DNA from: a virus
IMG/VR virus record: IMGVR_UViG_3300029319_000057
Location: 1 to 56,814 of that record
Length of the DNA stretch: 56,814 nt
Direction: 5' to 3' (one strand)
The position numbers and the translations under genes are program-made. Positions within the stretch are counted from its first letter, which is position 1; each line of letters opens with the position of its first letter. Below the pieces are notes generated by a model that made no database searches, was not told the DNA's origin, and saw only the letters and a program-made list of their open reading frames with translations. Below are positions 51,586 to 56,814 of this stretch, piece by piece.

Positions 51586-51936
51586 GTGAAAAAAATAATT
51601 GTCCTTTTTGTGGCGGTTTTTGTGGGCTGTGCTAGTTCACAAACAATAACCAAAGATAAATATTATCATTTTGCAGCAGGAGCAACAACAGCGGCTGTAG
51701 CAAATGAAATAGATGTACCTAAAGTTTCTTCTGCTTTTGCAGCAGGATTTGCTAAAGAAAGTTTTGACTATATACAATACGGTGTATTTGATACAAAAGA
51801 TTTATTAGCAACAACTTTAGGGGGAATAATAGTAAACTATATAATTAAATTAATAAAAAAGAAAAACCATGTGGAAATTAACAAAGAAATACCTAAAGGA
51901 CATTTGGGTATTATTATGGAGCAAAACAGAAGTTGA
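51586..51936 (+). CDS. Putative YfiM-like lipoprotein, 116 residues
   Basis: The GTG start gives MKKIIVLFVAVFVGCASSQT, a lipoprotein signal peptide with lipobox FVGC. After it comes KDKYYHFAAGATTAAVANEI and FAAGFAKESFDYIQYGVFDT with KDLLATTLGG. This is the YfiM/DUF2279 pattern (DKYxHF, a glycine-rich helix, then KExxDxxxxGxFDxKDL, TLGG), seen as a membrane-linked lipoprotein in many phages. It may be the outer-membrane half of a spanin-type pair. An ATG four bases upstream is out of frame and not used. Confidence 0.6.
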   Translation: MKKIIVLFVAVFVGCASSQTITKDKYYHFAAGATTAAVANEIDVPKVSSAFAAGFAKESFDYIQYGVFDTKDLLATTLGGIIVNYIIKLIKKKNHVEINKEIPKGHLGIIMEQNRS

Positions 51937-52108
51937 CGAAAAAGCAATAGCTACTTTAAAAGAAGTACAAAAAAGATATAAGTTAACTGTACAAGAAATT
52001 GAGGATGTTGCCTCAGCAATGAAAGAAGTTGCAAATCAAATAGAAGATATACCTAGTGCATTAAAAGGTGAGGCTCGTAAAGGAAGAAAAAATGGAAAGA
52101 ATAAGTAA
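51869..52108 (+). CDS. Small helical protein, 79 residues
   Basis: The product (MWKLTKKYLKDIWVLLWSKT...) is a helix with a hydrophobic N-terminal stretch, then an acidic coiled section (VQEIEDVASAMKEVANQIED) and a basic end. It overlaps the lipoprotein gene by 68 bases in another frame. The start (MWKL.K) is like that of the 52928 membrane protein. Function unknown. Confidence 0.5.
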   Translation: MWKLTKKYLKDIWVLLWSKTEVDEKAIATLKEVQKRYKLTVQEIEDVASAMKEVANQIEDIPSALKGEARKGRKNGKNK

Positions 52109-52559
52109 AAATATAAGCTATAAAGAAGGTGTGTATAGCATAACTGCTAATAGATTAGGATTAGAAAATAAACCCAACGAAGAACAATTAGCTAACATGA
52201 AAACAATAGCTGAAAAAGTTTTTCAACCTTTAAGAAACTGGGTTGGCGGACCAATAAAAATTAATTCATTTTTTCGTTCACCTGAACTTAATAAAAAAAT
52301 TGGCGGGAGTAAAACCAGCCAACATTGTAAAGGTCAAGCAATTGATTTTGATGATAATTTTGGGCATAAAACAAATGCAGAAATGTTTATGTACATTAGA
52401 GAAAATTTAGATTTTGATCAAATGATATGGGAATTCGGAGATGATAACAATCCTAATTGGGTGCATGTAAGTTATGTATCACCTGAAGCAAATAGAAAAA
52501 GATGTTTAAAAGCATATAGAAATCCTGGTTCAAGAAGCACTAAATATAAAGTAATATAA
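52092..52559 (+). CDS. M15-family peptidoglycan peptidase (endolysin), 155 residues
   Basis: The ATG at 52092 (MERISKNISYKEG) is chosen over an upstream GTG at 52068. The core is INSFFRSPELNKKIGGSKTS, then SQHCKGQAIDFDD and WVHVSY. This is the D-Ala-D-Ala carboxypeptidase/L-Ala-D-Glu peptidase type (Peptidase_M15_3), with zinc ligands His78, Asp85 and His125 by my count. It cleaves peptidoglycan stem peptides in the periplasm during host lysis. There is no signal peptide, so it needs a holin to reach the wall. Two holin candidates are in the window. Confidence 0.85.
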   Translation: MERISKNISYKEGVYSITANRLGLENKPNEEQLANMKTIAEKVFQPLRNWVGGPIKINSFFRSPELNKKIGGSKTSQHCKGQAIDFDDNFGHKTNAEMFMYIRENLDFDQMIWEFGDDNNPNWVHVSYVSPEANRKRCLKAYRNPGSRSTKYKVI

Positions 52560-52924
52560 TGTACGAATATAAAATAATAATTGATCGCTGGGTTGATGGA
52601 GATACTGTAGATGTAGATATAGATTTAGGATTTGATGTTGTATTAAAAAAACAACGTGTAAGGCTACATGGTATAAACGCACCTGAATCAAGAACTAGAG
52701 ATTTAGAAGAAAAAGAAAGAGGATTAGCGGCAAAAGAATTTTGTAAAGGATTTTGCAAAGAAGGCGAGGCGGCTATTCTTAAAACAAAAACTTATGATGC
52801 TAGCGGTAAATACGGTAGGATATTAGGTGAAATATGGTCAGCAGGCGAATTTGCTGATAAATCATTAAACGAATACTTAATTGAAAAAGGACACGCTACT
52901 GAATATTTCGGTGGTAAAAGATAA
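52559..52924 (+). CDS. Staphylococcal-nuclease-like (thermonuclease) protein, 121 residues
   Basis: The sequence follows the SNase fold: IIDRWVDGDTVDVDIDLGFD, then RLHGINAPES and, later, GKYGRILGEI. The catalytic Arg, Glu and Arg fall at residues 35, 43 and 87, the same numbers as in staphylococcal nuclease. The Ca2+ ligand at 40 is Asn instead of Asp, and acidic residues are at 20 and 22. It has no signal peptide, so it probably acts inside the cell, in host DNA breakdown for reuse by the phage RNR, or after lysis. It overlaps the endolysin stop by one base. Confidence 0.85.
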   Translation: MYEYKIIIDRWVDGDTVDVDIDLGFDVVLKKQRVRLHGINAPESRTRDLEEKERGLAAKEFCKGFCKEGEAAILKTKTYDASGKYGRILGEIWSAGEFADKSLNEYLIEKGHATEYFGGKR

Positions 52925-52927
52925 ATT

Positions 52928-53146
52928 ATGTGGAAATTATTTAAAGACGAAAATGATATAAATGAAAAAGCTATTGTAGGTTTTGCTTCATTTATTATCA
53001 TGGTTATATTTGCTTTAGCAGATTTAATAACCGGTTATTTTGGTGAAGATCTAGTTATAAACGAAGTTATTTATAACTCTTTTGTCATAGTGACATTAGG
53101 TAGTTTTGGAATAAGTTCTATAGAAAAAATAAAGGGAAGCAGTTAA
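52928..53146 (+). CDS. Small two-helix membrane protein (holin-like), 72 residues
   Basis: Two membrane segments (about residues 16-35, IVGFASFIIMVIFALADLIT; and 50-64, IYNSFVIVTLGSFGI), charged N- and C-termini. Small size, position at the end of the lysis module and adjacency to the endolysin suit a class II holin. It is the last gene of the rightward block; its stop codon lies in the loop of the following terminator hairpin. Confidence 0.6.
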   Translation: MWKLFKDENDINEKAIVGFASFIIMVIFALADLITGYFGEDLVINEVIYNSFVIVTLGSFGISSIEKIKGSS

Positions 53147-53156
53147 GCCTCCCTTT
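53131..53156. terminator. Bidirectional terminator between convergent blocks
   Basis: AAAGGGA (53131-53137) pairs with TCCCTTT (53150-53156), and GC (53139-53140) with GC (53147-53148), around a small loop. A T-run follows on the plus strand and an A-run precedes it, giving a T-run on the minus strand as well. It ends the rightward late operon and the leftward nrdAB operon. Confidence 0.8.
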
Positions 53157-53160
53157 TTTA

Positions 53161-54912
53161 TTATCCATCACAAGCTAAACAATTCTCATCCATAGCTTGC
53201 TCAGCAATATCTCCTCTTAATACAGACTCTGTACGAACATAATACAAAGTTTTAATACCTTTTTTCCAAGCTTCTAAATGAACTTTATTAAGCCATTTGG
53301 GTGTAGCTATAGAGGGAAATGCTAAATTTAAACTAACGGATTGGTCAATATATTGTTGACGTATTCCAGCTTGATTAACTAATTCTAGTTGATTTATTTC
53401 TTTAAATGTTTTAAATACTTCTTTAACGGGTACATTATGTTCGCCTATTGTAATTTTATCAAGCTCTTTTATTCCTTGAACTGAACCTCCGTCTTTTAAT
53501 ATTTTATTCCAAATTTTTTCGTTATCTAATTTATATCTTCTTAATATTTTTTTAAGCGTAGGATTTTTTCTTATAAAGGTTCCTTTCGCAGACTGTTCAG
53601 TAAAAATATTAGCGGCCCAAGGCTCAATGCCAGGGCTAACGTTACCGCTAAGCTTACTATTAGACACAGTAGGAGCAATAGCCCTGAGATGCGTGTTACG
53701 CATTCCAGTACCACGGCACCATAACGGTTCACCATATGTTTCAGCCAACGCACGACTCGCTCTTTCACTTTCAATTTTAATTTGCGAAAATATTCTACGA
53801 GTTTCAAACTGTGCGAGTAAACCTTCAAAAGGTAAACCTTTATTTTGTAAATAGGTATGCCAACCAAGAACACCAAGTCCAAGAGCTCTGCCCTTTTCAG
53901 CCGACCTAACAGCGTTTTCAAACCCATACCTATATTTTGCTCTTTGTATAAATTCTTCAAGCACACCATCCAAGAACCAAATAGAGTCGTGTATGATATT
54001 TGTGTTTTTCCATTCTTCATATTTTGCTAAGTTTAATGATGATAAACAACAAACAAAACTATGCGATTCATCTGTATGTAATACTATTTCACTACATATA
54101 TTTGTCATATGAACTTTTAAAGCGTTATCTTTATACGCTGAAGGGTTCTGTTTATTTGTATTTCCTTTAAAAAGTATATAAGGTTCTCCAGTCGCTTTAC
54201 GTTTTTGTAATAGCTTACTCCATTTTTTTCTTGCAACTTTATCGCCAGCTTCAAGCTTTCGCATGAATTTATCACCGACAACAGCGCATTGGTGTAAGTT
54301 AAGTGATTGTCTATTGATGTCTCCTTTAGGTTCTCTAATTTCGAGCCACTCTTCAAAATCATCGTGGTCAATGTTAATATTAACGCTAGCTGCTCCTCTT
54401 CTAACGGATCCTTGATTTGTTGCAAGAATAGTTGAATCGTATATTTTGCAAAAAGGAACCACTCCGTCGCTTGTTCCATTTCCTGTTATTTTTGCGCCAG
54501 CGGGTCTAATCATATTTATTCCGATACCCACTCCACCGCCGTGCTTAGCGAGCAGCATCATTTCTAAATTTTTCTTTCCAATATCCTGTATACTATCAGC
54601 AACATCAATTCCAAAACAACTTATAGGCAAACCTCGATCTATACCTGTATTAGAAAGCACTGGTGAAGCTAAACATAACCAACCCTTCCATATGTATTCA
54701 AAAAAAGTTTCGGCTAATTCTGGGCGATATAAACGCTTCGCAACAGTATTAGATACACGCATATAAGCATCCCGTGGTGATTCGCCATTATATAAATAGC
54801 CACCTGATATTGTTTTTTTATAAACATCTGTATCTCCCCAAGCAGGGTAATCAATTCCTTTTTTCCAATCTTTATTCCACATTATAAACCTTTTATTAAA
54901 TGATTTGTCCAA
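53161..54912 (-). CDS. nrdA: Class I ribonucleoside-diphosphate reductase, large subunit
   Basis: A 583-residue alpha subunit. The core is recognisable: LASPVLSNTG with a following SCF, HGGGVGIGIN, IRPAG, the NICSEI active-site strand, LSSLNLAKYE, ALGLGVLGWHTYLQ and APTVSNSKLSGNVSPGIEPW. The C-terminus ENCLACDG carries the CxxC pair that is rereduced by thioredoxin or glutaredoxin. An ATP-cone is absent and the protein is about 170 residues shorter than the enterobacterial subunit, typical of compact phage types. It makes deoxynucleotides with NrdB (55133-56092). A small membrane protein gene separates the two. Confidence 0.95.
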   Translation of the reverse strand: MDKSFNKRFIMWNKDWKKGIDYPAWGDTDVYKKTISGGYLYNGESPRDAYMRVSNTVAKRLYRPELAETFFEYIWKGWLCLASPVLSNTGIDRGLPISCFGIDVADSIQDIGKKNLEMMLLAKHGGGVGIGINMIRPAGAKITGNGTSDGVVPFCKIYDSTILATNQGSVRRGAASVNINIDHDDFEEWLEIREPKGDINRQSLNLHQCAVVGDKFMRKLEAGDKVARKKWSKLLQKRKATGEPYILFKGNTNKQNPSAYKDNALKVHMTNICSEIVLHTDESHSFVCCLSSLNLAKYEEWKNTNIIHDSIWFLDGVLEEFIQRAKYRYGFENAVRSAEKGRALGLGVLGWHTYLQNKGLPFEGLLAQFETRRIFSQIKIESERASRALAETYGEPLWCRGTGMRNTHLRAIAPTVSNSKLSGNVSPGIEPWAANIFTEQSAKGTFIRKNPTLKKILRRYKLDNEKIWNKILKDGGSVQGIKELDKITIGEHNVPVKEVFKTFKEINQLELVNQAGIRQQYIDQSVSLNLAFPSIATPKWLNKVHLEAWKKGIKTLYYVRTESVLRGDIAEQAMDENCLACDG

Positions 54913-55139
54913 GCTATTAAACCATTAAGATTTAACGCAACTAAGTTCCACTGTTTACGCGATGATACCTGTATTATAACGCATATAAAACCTATAATAA
55001 AAAACAAAGGTTCAACAGTCCATTGTCCAGCTATTACAAATCCAGTTCCCATATATCCAACACGAGACGCGAACTTTTGATAGCTTGTTAATTTATTTGT
55101 ATAAGCTAATAACTTAAGTAGTTTTCTTTTTGTTACCAT
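54882..55139 (-). CDS. Small membrane protein between nrdA and nrdB, 85 residues
   Basis: A hydrophobic protein with a basic N-terminus (MVTKRKLLKLLAYTNKLTSY) and predicted membrane segments near residues 28-45 and 46-60 (VGYMGTGFVIAGQW; EPLFFIIGFICVIIQVS). It overlaps nrdB at one end and nrdA at the other, in an operon that reads nrdB, this gene, nrdA. I do not know a family; a helix pair of this kind next to RNR might be a membrane anchor or a small transporter. Confidence 0.55.
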   Translation of the reverse strand: MVTKRKLLKLLAYTNKLTSYQKFASRVGYMGTGFVIAGQWTVEPLFFIIGFICVIIQVSSRKQWNLVALNLNGLIAWTNHLIKGL

Positions 55140-56092
55140 ATATCTTCAAAGTCTTCACCTTCGTTAGCTTTGCTATAATCAGTTGGCCTAATTGCGAAAA
55201 AATCTGTATGAGTGTGACCACCAGTAAGATGATAAAACCAGTTAAGATTATTTGCACAGCCTTCATCATAAGTAAAAACGCCGCTATAACCAAGTTCATT
55301 AAGTTTTTCATTTAATCTTTTCTTTATAAAATGTTTTAAATCATTTGCTTTTAAATTTTCAATATCACCCATTTCAAACATTTTATCAATATATTTCATT
55401 TCAGCATCATGCATTAAACTTGCGGCTTCCAATATATCTTTTTCCGCATCTTTTTTAAGTGTTGGTATTTCTTCACACATATGTCTGAATAATCTACAAC
55501 CCATTTTACTATGTAATGATTCATCTCTTACGGACCACTTCATTTGCTGCCCAATCCCTTTGAGTAGATTGCGTAACTGAAAAGAATATAAAACAGCAAA
55601 AGCACTATATAAGCTAACACCTTCCGCAAATGCAGAAAAGATTGCCAAACTTCTACCAATCCCAACAGGATCATTGCCGTCATAACCAACCAGGTTATCA
55701 AAACGCTCAGCTGTAGCAGGCTCGTGTAAAAATGCCTCAAAATTTTCAAGACCCAGTGTTTCATTTAAATAACTATAAGCTACAGCATGTATTGTTTCTT
55801 GTGAGCCGAACATCATAGCCATCTGCTGTATTTCGTGTTTAGGAAACCATGATACGACTTTTTGTGTCCAATAATCTGACACAGCACATTCAGTTTGCGC
55901 AAAACCTAAAAGGATATTACCAACTAAATGTTTTTCTTCTTTTGTTAATTTTTCATTCCAGTCTTTAACATCACCTGACATTGGTATTTCTGTATGTAAC
56001 CAAAACGCCTGAGCTTGTTTTAACCAACCTTCTGTGTAATACTCAGGGTACTCAAAAGGCTTATAAGGTATTCTTTCTTTAAATAATCCCAT
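55133..56092 (-). CDS. nrdB: Class I ribonucleotide reductase, small (radical) subunit
   Basis: A 319-residue beta subunit with FAQTECAVSDYW and SQETIHAVAYSYLNETLG. The metal ligands are Glu (first ligand, at the place of Asp84 in E. coli NrdB, 31 residues before the next Glu), Glu, His in ExxH, and the later EGVSLYSAFAVLYS and RDESLHSKMGC. The tyrosine that carries the radical is present in the E-x-x-H-x-x-x-Y pattern. Length is normal for NrdB/NrdF types. The C-terminal ANEGEDFEDIW tail should dock on the large subunit. Confidence 0.95.
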   Translation of the reverse strand: MGLFKERIPYKPFEYPEYYTEGWLKQAQAFWLHTEIPMSGDVKDWNEKLTKEEKHLVGNILLGFAQTECAVSDYWTQKVVSWFPKHEIQQMAMMFGSQETIHAVAYSYLNETLGLENFEAFLHEPATAERFDNLVGYDGNDPVGIGRSLAIFSAFAEGVSLYSAFAVLYSFQLRNLLKGIGQQMKWSVRDESLHSKMGCRLFRHMCEEIPTLKKDAEKDILEAASLMHDAEMKYIDKMFEMGDIENLKANDLKHFIKKRLNEKLNELGYSGVFTYDEGCANNLNWFYHLTGGHTHTDFFAIRPTDYSKANEGEDFEDIW

Positions 56093-56093
56093 T

Positions 56094-56246
56094 TTAATTA
56101 TAAGGCATTGTAAATGCTACGTCCACAAATGGAACGTAAAACACATAAGTTAATTGATTTTCTTCTTCATAGGCTCTACAGCCAAACAATATACCTGGAT
56201 AAAATCCTACAGATAAACTCCAGTTCCATTTTTCTTTATTTTCCAT
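56094..56246 (-). CDS. Small protein upstream of nrdB, 50 residues
   Basis: The Met at 56246 (MENKEKWNWSLSVGFYPGIL) is preferred over a Met 11 codons earlier that lies inside the upstream gene. The product is rich in Trp, Phe, Tyr and acidic residues and ends VDVAFTMPYN. It stops one base before the nrdB ATG. Function unknown. Confidence 0.5.
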   Translation of the reverse strand: MENKEKWNWSLSVGFYPGILFGCRAYEEENQLTYVFYVPFVDVAFTMPYN

Positions 56247-56250
56247 ATTA

Positions 56251-56400
56251 TTATTCTTCACTAAATATCGCGTAAACATTTGCTTTTCGTTTTTTACTAA
56301 GTTTAACTACAGCAATTAACTCTTTGCGTTCTTTTATCTCATCTTCTTTTACGGGATAATATTTTGGGTTTGTACTATTTAATTTTCTTTTTTTAGCCAT
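56251..56400 (-). CDS. Small basic protein, 49 residues
   Basis: MAKKRKLNSTNPKYYPVKED starts this short basic protein, ending KANVYAIFSEE. It overlaps the gene upstream by eight bases and the next ATG follows four bases after its stop. Function unknown. Confidence 0.5.
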   Translation of the reverse strand: MAKKRKLNSTNPKYYPVKEDEIKERKELIAVVKLSKKRKANVYAIFSEE

Positions 56401-56563
56401 AACATTTTATTGAGTATTTATCATGTATAAACATTAAATCTTTCCATCTTAAACCGCCTCTTGCTTTAATGCTCCATTTGATAAACGTATCAATTTTACG
56501 TTCTTTATACTTACGTCTTGCTAAATGCTTGGCGCTTGTAGTATTTCTATTACCTTGTCGCAT
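56393..56563 (-). CDS. Small basic protein, 56 residues
   Basis: MRQGNRNTTSAKHLARRKYK begins this protein, followed by ERKIDTFIKWSIKARGGLRW. Very basic, with KCYG at the end. Its start overlaps the 3' part of the endonuclease gene by 43 bases in another frame, so it may be translated by coupling. Function unknown. Confidence 0.45.
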   Translation of the reverse strand: MRQGNRNTTSAKHLARRKYKERKIDTFIKWSIKARGGLRWKDLMFIHDKYSIKCYG

Positions 56564-56814
56564 TCTTTTTGATTTTGTGGTTTAAATAATTTATAATTAG
56601 GAAACTGTTGCATTACTAATCTTTTAAACAATTTCCATCGCATTGGAAACGATTCATTAGGTCTTCCTTTAGTTTCAATAATAAAATCTTTACCAATAAA
56701 GTCTGGCGTATATTTTATAGGTAGTATTCTTTTACAACCTCTATTTTTAAAATCGCCTTTACTATTTGATTGTCTTTCCCAGCATTCATTATCAAAATGA
56801 AAGCCGTTTAATAA
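56521..56814 (-). CDS. PD-(D/E)XK phage endonuclease, C-terminal part (runs off the window)
   Basis: The 3' 97 codons are present; the 5' end lies beyond 56814. Key residues are KYTPDFIGKDFIIETKGRPN, which is the PD...E-x-K core of the nuclease fold (Asp in PDF; Glu and Lys in ETKG). FPMRWKLFKRLVMQQFPNYK follows. This is the pattern of phage endonucleases related to T7 endonuclease I and of DUF1064-type nucleases, which resolve branched DNA before packaging. The assignment to a particular subfamily is not possible from the fragment. Confidence 0.75.
   Translation of the reverse strand, partial: LLNGFHFDNECWERQSNSKGDFKNRGCKRILPIKYTPDFIGKDFIIETKGRPNESFPMRWKLFKRLVMQQFPNYKLFKPQNQKECDKVIEILQAPSI

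Overview
The window looks like a contiguous piece of a tailed, lytic-type bacteriophage genome whose host is probably a marine member of the Bacteroidota (flavobacteria). The phage call rests on a terminase/portal/scaffold/major capsid series, fibres, giant virion proteins and a lysis set. The host call is an inference from four things: Bacteroidota-style signal peptides and a lipobox, A-rich leaders with few Shine-Dalgarno sequences, AT-rich codon use, and a homologue of the gliding/type IX secretion motor protein GldL. Both ends cut through genes, so the genome continues on each side. No DNA polymerase, helicase, primase, integrase or phage RNA polymerase is seen here.

Layout. (1) Positions 1-8492, minus strand: an early/middle block with a recombination pair (RecE-like nuclease, ERF annealing protein), a sigma-70-like factor, an HTH regulator and about 20 small proteins. 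Seven copies of one promoter-like motif with an invariant 9-base spacer are dispersed through it. Inside it lie an initiator-type tRNA-fMet and, directly upstream, a GC-richer, structured non-coding block of about 580 bases. (2) Positions 8493-8835: a non-coding divergent region with an AT-rich nested dyad. (3) Positions 8836-53146, plus strand: the late block. In order it holds small proteins, groEL-groES, a run of virion and accessory proteins with HExxH motifs, a GldL-like protein and a holin, two fibres, packaging and capsid genes, tail/connector genes, ejection proteins up to 2343 residues, a cluster of tiny Lys/Arg/Cys-rich proteins, an export cassette (outer-membrane barrel, thioredoxin-like protein, lipoprotein), an M15 endolysin and a thermonuclease. 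(4) Positions 53161-56814, minus strand: class I ribonucleotide reductase (nrdA, nrdB) and a PD-(D/E)XK endonuclease, convergent with the late block across a bidirectional terminator.

How it may work together (inference). The phage sigma factor could read the repeated minus-strand motif. One such motif drives a zinc-ribbon gene, the structured RNA and the initiator tRNA as one transcript, and RNase P cleavage at the tRNA 5' end would release the RNA. GroEL, GroES and a GroES-like double-domain protein could serve capsid folding. RNR and nucleases supply nucleotides. Giant ejected proteins and exported proteins act on the host at the start and end of infection.

Most striking items: the large RNA with its alternative 10-bp pairings and pseudoknots, the initiator tRNA, the seven-copy promoter with its sigma factor, and the GldL-like protein that keeps the lysine/glutamate pair of the motor at the same 22-residue spacing.
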